A stretch of DNA of 19,837 bases from Streptococcus parasanguinis. GTDB lineage: Bacteria; Bacillota; Bacilli; Lactobacillales; Streptococcaceae. The stretch is taken from assembly GCA_905188195.1 (NCBI GenBank), contig CAJJKY010000021.1, forward strand, positions 1-19,837, given 5' to 3'. The first letter of the stretch is position 1. Each line of letters opens with the position of its first letter. The notes beneath the pieces were generated by a model that was not told where the DNA came from, did not search any database, and worked only from the letters and a program-made list of their open reading frames with translations. Both the position numbers and the translations under genes were made by a program. Of the stretch, positions 1 to 6,247 are shown one piece after another.

Positions 1-49
1 GACGACGAAATCGAATTCTAACGAATTACCGATTTCTGTCCCACTCTCT
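1..49. repeat. Structured dispersed repeat, left copy (partial)
   Basis: Positions 1-46 match 17790-17835 of the complete copy with one visible difference (G at 31 where the complete copy has A). Only the end nearest the upstream gene is in the window; the terminator-bearing end lies to the left of position 1. The repeat ends directly at the stop codon (50-52) of the minus-strand acetyltransferase gene, so that gene's transcript must run straight into the element. This copy keeps the perfect CGATTTC arm, so the GAAATCG/CGATTTC stem is intact here, whereas the complete copy has a mismatch. Confidence 0.9.
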
Positions 50-454
50 TTATTTCATATATATCATCCCTGTACAGGCTTGCTCTGAAAGTTCAACAAA
101 GCCTAGTGACTGGTAAAAGGCTAGATTCTTCTCGCTACGTTCTGTGACGAGGAGCCGTTGATAGACATTTGGGAAGGTCGCTAAAGCCTCTGTTAAGAGT
201 TTCCTTCCAATGCCTTGGCGCTGGTGATCTGGTCGTACCAAAAGGTCCTGTACCAAAAGGACAGAGTGGCCATCTCCTACCAAGCGAATGTAGGCGACGA
301 GCTCTTTCTCATCATAGACGGCCAACTGCCAGAGACTGGCTTTGACGGCTTCTTCTAACATAGCTGGGTTCTTGGTATAATTGGTCCAGCCAACCGAGCT
401 GTAGAGTGCGAGTAGGTCTTCCATCGCTGGAATTTCTTTTTTATAATGTAACAT
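50..454 (-). CDS. GNAT family N-acetyltransferase
   Basis: A 134-residue GNAT-fold acetyltransferase that would transfer an acetyl group from acetyl-CoA to an unknown amine substrate in the cytoplasm. The acetyl-CoA pyrophosphate-binding loop is visible at about residues 68-87 (VQDLLVRPDHQRQGIGRKLL, with the Q/RxxGxG core QRQGIG). A typical motif B follows at about 110-119 (NLAFYQSLGF). Length is normal for a single-domain GNAT. The start is the ATG at 452-454, preceded by AAAAGGAG at good spacing. It begins one base after the stop codon of the methyltransferase, so translation is probably coupled. It is the last gene of the miaA operon and stops exactly at the edge of the repeat. The substrate cannot be inferred; it could act on a small molecule or a protein N-terminus. 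Confidence 0.9.
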   Translation of the reverse strand: MLHYKKEIPAMEDLLALYSSVGWTNYTKNPAMLEEAVKASLWQLAVYDEKELVAYIRLVGDGHSVLLVQDLLVRPDHQRQGIGRKLLTEALATFPNVYQRLLVTERSEKNLAFYQSLGFVELSEQACTGMIYMK

Positions 455-455
455 C

Positions 456-1166
456 TTAACTCCTTTTTAAGGTATAGTGCTGGAAGAAGGCGATATCTCG
501 GTAAGGGGACTCTTGACAAACGGCCAGCTCCATCTCAAGCATAGACTCTCGCCAGCCTTCTTGGCCTTTGAAGCGGTTGTCCTGCAAGGCATAAAAGACT
601 CGAATTCCTTGGTAATCCTTGACTTCAAGGGCTAAGTCTTCTACTGCTGCACCGAGATCATAGGCCTGAGCCAAGCCCATGGAGTGAGTTTCCAAGTCCT
701 GACCTGCTAAGAGATCAAGCGCCTTTTGAGTATCATTTTCAAAGACGACTGTCTGCAGAACGCGGCCAACCTCATTATGCTTGACGATAGAGAGCAGGCC
801 TCCTGGTTTCAAGAGACGAGTGAATGCCTTTAGAATCACCTTGCGATCCTCTACATACTCCAAGACATTGTGGCAGAGAATGACATCAAAGCTAGCATCT
901 TCAAGACTTGCTAACTGGTCCAGACTTCCGACGAGTTGCTGGTAAGGATGGTCCTGGGCCCGCAAAGCCACCATTTCCTCATTAGGTTCCACAGCAAGGA
1001 CCTCATTGTTTTGTGCCAGGTGGTTGGCTACAAGGCCAAAACCACTCCCGAAATCAAGCACCCGTTTTCCCTTGATGTCCTGTAATTGGGCAAAAAGGAT
1101 ATCATAATAGATCTGTCCCCAGGGTTGCCGGAGGTTCTCTAAATAGGCTTGAATATTTGCGGCCAT
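456..1166 (-). CDS. Class I SAM-dependent methyltransferase, CmoM-like
   Basis: A 236-residue Rossmann-fold methyltransferase. The SAM-binding motif I is at residues 36-46 (VLDFGSGFGLV), with the acidic residue that binds the SAM ribose at about E60 (AVEPNEEM). A post-motif strand is at about 93-103 (FDVILCHNVLE) and motif III-like LKPGGLLSIV at 119-128. From memory, the HNVLEYVED stretch, the LKPGG-SIV-HNE stretch and the C-terminal GIRVF...LELE..C..EPY-type pattern resemble E. coli CmoM (SmtA), which methylates the carboxyl of cmo5U34 in tRNA. Whether this protein acts on tRNA is inference. It starts at the ATG 1164-1166 after a strong GGAGGAG. The dehydrogenase stop codon (1177-1179) abuts that site, so the genes are coupled. 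It could equally be a small-molecule methyltransferase. Confidence 0.85.
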   Translation of the reverse strand: MAANIQAYLENLRQPWGQIYYDILFAQLQDIKGKRVLDFGSGFGLVANHLAQNNEVLAVEPNEEMVALRAQDHPYQQLVGSLDQLASLEDASFDVILCHNVLEYVEDRKVILKAFTRLLKPGGLLSIVKHNEVGRVLQTVVFENDTQKALDLLAGQDLETHSMGLAQAYDLGAAVEDLALEVKDYQGIRVFYALQDNRFKGQEGWRESMLEMELAVCQESPYRDIAFFQHYTLKRS

Positions 1167-1176
1167 CGATCTCCTC

Positions 1177-1932
1177 CTATTTGAAATTGAACATCTTGCT
1201 GGCTAGCTTGTCCGAGATTCGTGGGAAAAGGGTATAGAGCTTGTGGGTCAGGTTCAAAAGCCAAGGAAGATTGAGCTCACGTTTTGGTTTTCCAAAGTTC
1301 TTCACAATCTTCTTGGCTACAAAGTCCGGTTCCAAAATGTAGCGATCCACAGCTTTCACATAGCTTCCGTCTGGGTCTGCCTGATCAAAGAAAGTGGTCC
1401 GAATGGGGCCTGGATTGACCGTCGTCACATGGACACCAAAGGGCATCAGTTCCAAGCGCAGGGCATTGGAGAAACCAATGGCCGCAAACTTGGTGGCCGA
1501 ATAAAGGCTGGATTTGGCAGTTGCGACGAGACCCGCCATGCTGACGATGTTGACGATGTGCCCCTTGCCTGCTTCCTTCATGTGCGCACCCATCAAGCGT
1601 GTGAGCTGCATGAGGGCAAAGGTATTGACTTCAAACATGGCATGAATTTGCTCATTGGTAATCTGGTCAAACTCTTCAAAAATCCCATAGCCTGCGTTGT
1701 TGACCAAGATATCAATCTGTCCATAGCGCTGATAGAGCTCTTCTACCAAATCTTGGACGGCTGAGGAATCAGTGATATCGATCCCGATGCATTCAGCTTG
1801 AGGATGACTGGCATAGAGTTGTTCCAGTTTTTCTTGATTTCTACCTAGGAGAATCAGCCGATCTTCAGGGAGGAGCTTGACCATTTCTTGGGCCAAGCCT
1901 CCACTTGCTCCTGTTATGAGAATGGTGCGCAT
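1177..1932 (-). CDS. Short-chain dehydrogenase/reductase (SDR family)
   Basis: A 251-residue classical SDR oxidoreductase that would reduce or oxidise a carbonyl/hydroxyl substrate with a nicotinamide cofactor. The dinucleotide-binding motif is TGASGGLA at residues 7-14 (a variant of TGxxxGxG). NNAG is at 78-81, N103, S131 and the YxxxK catalytic pair at Y144/K148 (YSATK). R31 after the second beta strand favours NADP(H). The reading frame is open 35 codons further upstream, but the ATG at 1930-1932 starts exactly at the conserved beta strand and has a GGAG eight bases before it. Upstream extension would run inside rnz. The rnz stop codon is one base away, so translation is coupled. The same gene follows rnz in other streptococci as I recall. 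Substrate unknown. Confidence 0.92.
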   Translation of the reverse strand: MRTILITGASGGLAQEMVKLLPEDRLILLGRNQEKLEQLYASHPQAECIGIDITDSSAVQDLVEELYQRYGQIDILVNNAGYGIFEEFDQITNEQIHAMFEVNTFALMQLTRLMGAHMKEAGKGHIVNIVSMAGLVATAKSSLYSATKFAAIGFSNALRLELMPFGVHVTTVNPGPIRTTFFDQADPDGSYVKAVDRYILEPDFVAKKIVKNFGKPKRELNLPWLLNLTHKLYTLFPRISDKLASKMFNFK

Positions 1933-1933
1933 C

Positions 1934-2863
1934 TTAGATCTCCACTTCTTCCAAATCTTTGACGACATGGACATTTTCAAAAATGCTGGACGCATCCTTG
2001 CGCAATTGGCTGATGTCTTTTGATAAGAAGCGAGCACTAATATGGTTCAAAAGAAGGCGCTTGGCTCCAGCTTCACGCGCCACTTCTGCTGCCTGCATAT
2101 TGGTCGAGTGACCGTGTTTCTTAGCAATTTTCTCATCACCCTTGCCATAGGTAGACTCATGGACGAGGACATCCGCATTGACTCCAAGGCGGACGCTGGC
2201 ATCAGTCTTTCTGGTATCTCCGAGGATCGTGATAATCTTACCAGGTCGAGGGGCTGAAATATAATCCGCTGCAATGATCTTAGTACCATCTTCCAGGGTG
2301 ACATCTTGTCCATTTTTGACCTGGCCAAAGAGCGGTCCAAATGGAACGCCCGCTGCCTTGAGTTTGTCTGCGTCGAGGGTTCCTTCGAGATCCTTCTGCA
2401 TGATCCGATAACCGACACAGAAAATGGTGTGGTCCAAAGCTTCCGTATAAACCGTGAATTTATCGGTTTCTAAAATCTTACCTAGAGAATGTTCATCGAA
2501 TTCATGAAAATGGATGCGGTAAGGCAGGCGAGAGCCTGATACACGAAGACTAGTCATCACAAAGGATTTGATCCCTACTGGTCCATAGATATCCAGATCC
2601 GTCTGCTCTTCATTGGCCTGAAAGGCCCGACTAGAGAGGAAACCTGGCAAACCAAAAATATGGTCTCCGTGTAGGTGAGTGATAAAGATCTTGCTAACCT
2701 TTCGCGGACGAATGGTCGTTTCTAAAATTTGATTCTGTGTCGCTTCGCCACAATCAAAGAGCCAGACTTCATTGATCTCGTCCAGCAATTTGAGCGCTAG
2801 GCTCGATACATTACGGGCTTTTGAGGGTTGCCCAGCTCCCGTTCCTAAAAATTGAATGTCCAT
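1934..2863 (-). CDS. rnz: Ribonuclease Z (tRNA 3' processing endonuclease)
   Basis: A 309-residue metallo-beta-lactamase-fold tRNase Z that cuts the 3' trailer from tRNA precursors lacking an encoded CCA. The zinc-binding HLHGDH is at residues 63-68, with the further ligands H145 (ALDHT), D216 (GDT) and H274 (LLNHIS), and the HST motif at about 252-254. The Gly/Pro-rich segment at about 174-187 (PFGPLFGQVKNGQD) sits where the family has its flexible tRNA-binding arm. Length fits the short bacterial form. The ATG at 2861-2863 has only a weak site (AGAAAG) and lies three bases after the preceding gene's stop, so coupling to that gene probably supports initiation. It fits a tRNA maturation theme with miaA in the same operon. 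Confidence 0.97.
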   Translation of the reverse strand: MDIQFLGTGAGQPSKARNVSSLALKLLDEINEVWLFDCGEATQNQILETTIRPRKVSKIFITHLHGDHIFGLPGFLSSRAFQANEEQTDLDIYGPVGIKSFVMTSLRVSGSRLPYRIHFHEFDEHSLGKILETDKFTVYTEALDHTIFCVGYRIMQKDLEGTLDADKLKAAGVPFGPLFGQVKNGQDVTLEDGTKIIAADYISAPRPGKIITILGDTRKTDASVRLGVNADVLVHESTYGKGDEKIAKKHGHSTNMQAAEVAREAGAKRLLLNHISARFLSKDISQLRKDASSIFENVHVVKDLEEVEI

Positions 2864-2866
2864 TGT

Positions 2867-3496
2867 CTACTTTCTATCTATATAAATCATGGCCGTCCGG
2901 TTCTCTGAACGGAAAGAAAGGTTGCCTGGGTAGGCTTGCGCTAGCTCAAGGAGCTCCTCTTGGTTATATCCTGACAGTTTCAAGCGTCCATCTTCCAAGG
3001 TCATCAAGTCAGTCAGGGCTGAGAGGGCTTCTGTTTTAGTGACCCCTTCTGGTTCAGCCTCTTGCAAGCAGATCTTACCATCTTTTTCAAAGACCAAACA
3101 ATGTGGAAAGATCTCTGCGACTTCAAATAATATGGCAGGAGTGATATCTTCTGCTGGATGTTCAGCAAAGACACAGGCTAGCTCTTCATTTACGTAAGCC
3201 AAGCCATAAGACTTCCCTGATAAGTTGAGGCGGATAAAGGGCTTTCGTTCATCAAAGCTTTGCTGAACTGTGAATAAGTCAAATGCCCGGCTCAGGTCCA
3301 AGAAATAATCCATGGCCTCCTTGGGGCTCTTCTTTTGATAGAGCTCAGCAAAATAGGCGTTGATCACACTTGGGGGAGGCGTAATCACACGGAGACGCAA
3401 TTCCTCAGGGATCGTGCTTAAAAGATTGGTCAGATAGACCCGATCGAGGCTGGTATAGCCTCCATATTTTATTGCTAAATCAACGTAATCCGTCAT
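2867..3496 (-). CDS. Conserved streptococcal protein of unknown function
   Basis: A 209-residue soluble protein that I do not recognise by domain. I see no signal peptide, transmembrane segment or catalytic motif. It starts MTDYVDLAIKYGGYTSLDRV. The middle region alternates predicted strands with a helical 'SPKEAMDYFLDLSRAFDLF' stretch, and the C-terminus has a helical ELLELAQAYPG segment. The chosen ATG (3494-3496) lies inside the end of hflX, giving a 17-base overlap; an upstream in-frame extension would lie wholly within hflX and lacks a natural start. It sits between hflX and rnz, a position that as I recall holds a hypothetical protein in other streptococci. That points to a linked role in tRNA or ribosome metabolism, but this is guilt by association only. 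Confidence 0.85.
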   Translation of the reverse strand: MTDYVDLAIKYGGYTSLDRVYLTNLLSTIPEELRLRVITPPPSVINAYFAELYQKKSPKEAMDYFLDLSRAFDLFTVQQSFDERKPFIRLNLSGKSYGLAYVNEELACVFAEHPAEDITPAILFEVAEIFPHCLVFEKDGKICLQEAEPEGVTKTEALSALTDLMTLEDGRLKLSGYNQEELLELAQAYPGNLSFRSENRTAMIYIDRK

Positions 3497-4727
3497 AAAA
3501 TTCTTCCAACTTCCACTTATTTTTCTCTGCGATATAGCCTTGAATGACCTCGACGTCTTCTTCAAATTCTCGCTGGTCAATGATCGCTACTGTTTCTAGA
3601 TCATGAGTCCGATAAGATTTTGAAAAAGGAACGCGAATGGTAAAGGGAACAAAGAGTTCTCTCAATTTTTCTAGAAGCAAAGCCTGGAGATCTTCACGGG
3701 CTGTCTCAGAGCGCGCTGAAATCAAGCTAAAAGGTGTCTGGGTTGGTGTAAAGTCTGCTACTTTATCTGCTTTGTTGTAAAGCGTCAAGCGAGGAATCTC
3801 CAGCATATCCAGGTCCTTCATGATAGAAAGCACGGTCTTTTCATGCTCTTCATGATTGGGATCAGACGCATCGATGACATGGACCAGAAGGTCCACATTC
3901 TTACTTTCTTCCAGGGTTGACTTAAAGCTCGAAACCAACTCTGTTGGTAGATCTTGGATAAAGCCAACCGTATCGGTCAGCGTCACTTGCAGATTGCCTG
4001 TTAGGTGGATGCTCTTGGTTGTGGCGTCCAAGGTCGCAAAGAGTTCATCGGCTTCATACTGGCTCTTACTGGTCAGCTGATTCATAATGGTCGACTTTCC
4101 AGCATTGGTATAGCCGATCAAACCAATCTTAAAGACAGGTGATTCCAAGCGTTTTTCACGAAGGGTTTCCCGGTTCTTTTCAACTGCCTTGAGCTGTCGC
4201 TCGATATCGGTGATTTGATTGCGAACGCTCCGGCGGTTCAACTCCAACTGACTTTCCCCTGGACCACGAGAACCAATTCCCCCAGCTTGACGGCTGAGCA
4301 TGATTCCTTGACCGACAAGGCGTGGCAAAAGGTATTTGAGCTGGGCCAAGTGTACCTGCAACTTGCCTTCATGACTCCTAGCCCGCATGGCAAAGATATC
4401 TAAAATCAGCTGCATCCGGTCAATGACCTTGACCCCAAGGATTTCTTCTAAATTGACATTTTGACGGGGGGTTAGGCGGTTATTGACCACTACCGTCGTG
4501 ATCTCATCTGCTTCGACCATTTGAGCGATTTCTTCGAGTTTTCCTGAGCCGACAAAGGTCTTAGTATCGTATTTCTCCCGCTTTTGTGTGTAGGAGCCCC
4601 GGACATCCCCACCAGCTGTTTTAGCCAGGCTCGCCAACTCCTCCATTGACATATCAAAATTGTTCATGCCTTGAAGTTCCACACCGACCAAAAGGATGCG
4701 TTCTTGTTTTTTTTCTGTTTCAATCAT
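3480..4727 (-). CDS. hflX: GTPase HflX
   Basis: A 415-residue ribosome-associated GTPase; in characterised bacteria HflX splits stalled 70S or 100S ribosomes after stress. The N-terminal HflX domain carries the glycine-rich hallmark SRQAGGIGSRGPGESQLE at about residues 145-162, followed by a coiled segment (about 165-195). The G domain has G1 GYTNAGKS (205-212), G3 DTVG (252-255), G4 NKAD (318-321) and G5-like SA (337-338). The C-terminal domain after residue 360 is of normal length. The ATG at 4725-4727 follows a GGAG about ten bases upstream and overlaps the last eight bases of miaA, so the two are translationally coupled. The pairing miaA-hflX is shared by many bacteria. Confidence 0.97.
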   Translation of the reverse strand: MIETEKKQERILLVGVELQGMNNFDMSMEELASLAKTAGGDVRGSYTQKREKYDTKTFVGSGKLEEIAQMVEADEITTVVVNNRLTPRQNVNLEEILGVKVIDRMQLILDIFAMRARSHEGKLQVHLAQLKYLLPRLVGQGIMLSRQAGGIGSRGPGESQLELNRRSVRNQITDIERQLKAVEKNRETLREKRLESPVFKIGLIGYTNAGKSTIMNQLTSKSQYEADELFATLDATTKSIHLTGNLQVTLTDTVGFIQDLPTELVSSFKSTLEESKNVDLLVHVIDASDPNHEEHEKTVLSIMKDLDMLEIPRLTLYNKADKVADFTPTQTPFSLISARSETAREDLQALLLEKLRELFVPFTIRVPFSKSYRTHDLETVAIIDQREFEEDVEVIQGYIAEKNKWKLEEFYDGLR

Positions 4728-5607
4728 GCTGTAAAAACTCCTTTACATCTGCAAGAACCTGCTCCTTGAAGTGGGGGGCAGAAATGGCGTAAAATTTTAC
4801 TTCCATTCGATTTCGAAACCAAGTCAGCTGGCGTTTGGCAAAACGACGCGTATTGCGCTTGAGGATCTCACTGGCTTCCTCAAGGCTCTGCTCTCCCTTA
4901 AAGTAAGGAAAGAGTTCCTTGTAGCCAATCCCTTTAGCTGCCTGAACCTCCGGATGGTCATCATAGAGCCACCGAGCTTCATCCAGCAAGCCCTCCTCTA
5001 GCATGCGATCAACCCTGCGATTGATGCGATCATAGATCAAGGATCGATCATCATCTAGACAAATGAGATAGGGTTCATAATCGGTCTCTTCGTTTGCGAG
5101 GTCCTGCCCAAAATGAGCAATTTCAAGAGCCCGCATGGCCCGACGGCGATTGAGCTGAGGAATCACAAGTCCTTGCTCCGCTACCCTTTGGTACAAGTCT
5201 TCATCCGACAACAAGTCCAATTGGGCGCGATAGGACAGAATCTCTTCATGAGGAACTTCACCACCTAGATGATAACCTTCGAGCAAACTTTGGATGTAAA
5301 GGCCTGTCCCACCTGCAATGATAGGAAGCTTACCTCGGGCTGTGATCTCTTCAATGGCAGTCTTGGCTTCTCTTACAAAATCAAAAGCCGAGTAAGACTC
5401 GGTCACCTCCCGCACATCAATCAAATGATGGGGAGCTGCAGCTTGCTCTTCTGGTGTCGCCTTGGCTGTTCCAATATCCAGCTTGCGATAGACTTGTTGA
5501 CTATCGCCACTAATGATTTCACCATTGAGAGCTTGTGCTAAATCGATCGCAAGAGCTGTCTTTCCAACAGCGGTCGGTCCCACAATCACAATTATCTTGG
5601 TTTTCAT
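4720..5607 (-). CDS. miaA: tRNA dimethylallyltransferase MiaA
   Basis: A 295-residue enzyme that transfers the dimethylallyl group of DMAPP to N6 of A37 in tRNAs reading UNN codons. The P-loop GPTAVGKT is at residues 10-17 and SGDSQQVYR at 33-41, with the catalytic Asp at 35. IAGGTGLYIQSL follows at about 97-108, and the conserved KRQLTWFRNR near the C-terminus contacts the tRNA. I chose the ATG at 5605-5607, which follows AAGGA about seven bases upstream. An in-frame TTG five codons earlier (5620-5622) has no site and would put five odd residues before the first strand. It is the first gene of a seven-gene operon with its own promoter at 5648-5657. Confidence 0.97.
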   Translation of the reverse strand: MKTKIIVIVGPTAVGKTALAIDLAQALNGEIISGDSQQVYRKLDIGTAKATPEEQAAAPHHLIDVREVTESYSAFDFVREAKTAIEEITARGKLPIIAGGTGLYIQSLLEGYHLGGEVPHEEILSYRAQLDLLSDEDLYQRVAEQGLVIPQLNRRRAMRALEIAHFGQDLANEETDYEPYLICLDDDRSLIYDRINRRVDRMLEEGLLDEARWLYDDHPEVQAAKGIGYKELFPYFKGEQSLEEASEILKRNTRRFAKRQLTWFRNRMEVKFYAISAPHFKEQVLADVKEFLQHD

Positions 5608-5624
5608 CGTTTTTCCTTGCAAAA

Positions 5625-5652
5625 TTCACGTTTTTTCGTTACCATATATTAT
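5625..5652 (+). promoter_or_regulatory. Promoter of the DUF3042 gene
   Basis: TTCACG (5625-5630), a 16-base spacer, then TATTAT (5647-5652). Each hexamer is a partial match to the vegetative consensus. Transcription would start near 5659-5660, about 30 bases before the ATG at 5691. It shares its -10 bases with the minus-strand miaA promoter. TATAAC at 5650-5655 is an alternative -10. Confidence 0.5.
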
Positions 5653-5676
5653 AACATAAATATTTAAAGTTCAGAA
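5648..5676 (-). promoter_or_regulatory. Promoter of the miaA operon (extended -10)
   Basis: On the minus strand TGTTATAAT reads from 5656 to 5648: a perfect TATAAT (5653-5648) with an extended TGn. The -35 region 17 bases upstream (5676-5671, TTCTGA) is weak, as is common when the -10 is extended. Transcription would start near 5641, about 33 bases before the miaA ATG. The -10 overlaps a plus-strand -10 at 5647-5652. Confidence 0.65.
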
Positions 5677-5690
5677 AAGGAGAAATTCTC

Positions 5691-5861
5691 ATGGCTAAAG
5701 GATTTGGTAAAGGTTTTGTTACTGGTGTTGCTGGTACAGTTGCTGCTGTCGCAGGTGCAGTTTACACATTCAAGAAAAAAGTAATCGAACCAGAAGAACA
5801 AAAAGCAGCTTTCATCGAAGAAAACCGCAAAAAAGCAGCACGTCGCCGTGTCTCACACTAA
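5691..5861 (+). CDS. DUF3042 family small membrane protein
   Basis: A 56-residue protein that starts MAKGFGKGFVTGVAGTVAA and ends KKAARRRVSH. Residues about 8-27 form a single hydrophobic Gly/Ala/Val-rich transmembrane segment. An acidic helix (EPEEQ...IEEN) and a basic tail follow, so it is probably N-out or N-in single-pass with a cytoplasmic charged tail. It matches DUF3042, a short family widespread in streptococci and relatives; no function is known to me. AGGAG (5678-5682) lies eight bases before the ATG. Codon choice is strongly biased to GGT, GCT, GAA, AAA and CGT, unlike the neighbouring genes, which suggests high expression. It is monocistronic, with its own promoter and a strong terminator only seven bases after the stop. 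Confidence 0.92.
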   Translation: MAKGFGKGFVTGVAGTVAAVAGAVYTFKKKVIEPEEQKAAFIEENRKKAARRRVSH

Positions 5862-5867
5862 TCATTC

Positions 5868-5897
5868 AAAAAGCTCCGGGAAACCGGAGCTTTTTTT
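5868..5897. terminator. Bidirectional intrinsic terminator
   Basis: A nine-pair perfect stem AAGCTCCGG / CCGGAGCTT (5871-5879 with 5884-5892) closes a GAAA tetraloop. It is followed by a run of T to 5897 on the plus strand, and by a T run on the minus strand from the A run at 5868-5872. It lies between the convergent DUF3042 gene (plus) and the DUF4298 gene (minus, stop at 5927) and should serve both. Confidence 0.93.
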
Positions 5898-5926
5898 GTG
5901 TTTGTTTCAAAAGGTGAAGAGATCAT

Positions 5927-6244
5927 TCACCGTTCTTTGATCATTTTCGTTGCGATCTCCAAGAGTTCCACTCCCATCTGAAAATGCTCGTCTAACAAAT
6001 CATAGACGGCATCTTCGGACAGGACACCACAAGGAAGATCTGCTGGAAAGTCAGCCTGATTGGACAAGTCCAAATCATCAAAATAGGCTTGACTACTATA
6101 ATAATTGCGCAGTTGGATATAGCTTTCTTGATGCTCTCTTAGTTGATCCACTGCTTTTTTGGTTTCTTCCAAAGTTTTGGCATAGTCATTCAAATAATCT
6201 TCCATTCTTTGGATCCGTTCGATGTTTTCCTGTGCAATTCCCAT
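5927..6244 (-). CDS. DUF4298 domain protein
   Basis: A 105-residue soluble, acidic, mostly helical protein. Residues about 3-45 form a coiled-coil-like helix with the family hallmark of an N-terminal 'RIQRMEDYL' stretch. YYSSQAYFDDLD follows at about 48-59 and the conserved GVLSEDAVYDLLDEH at about 73-87. This is the DUF4298 pattern as I know it; no biochemical role is established. The ATG at 6242-6244 has a GGAG eight bases upstream. It starts three bases after the rexA stop, so the gene is the third in the rexB-rexA operon and translation is coupled. The position next to a recombination nuclease suggests, but does not prove, a role in DNA end repair. Confidence 0.88.
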   Translation of the reverse strand: MGIAQENIERIQRMEDYLNDYAKTLEETKKAVDQLREHQESYIQLRNYYSSQAYFDDLDLSNQADFPADLPCGVLSEDAVYDLLDEHFQMGVELLEIATKMIKER

Positions 6245-6247
6245 GAT

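Noticed and set aside
1243..1764. Plus-strand open frame of 173 codons inside the dehydrogenase gene
   Set aside because: It is antisense to an intact SDR gene with all motifs present and shows no start signal of its own.
5608..5622. Upstream in-frame TTG start for miaA
   Set aside because: No ribosome site precedes it, whereas the ATG at 5605-5607 has AAGGA at good spacing and starts at the conserved first strand.
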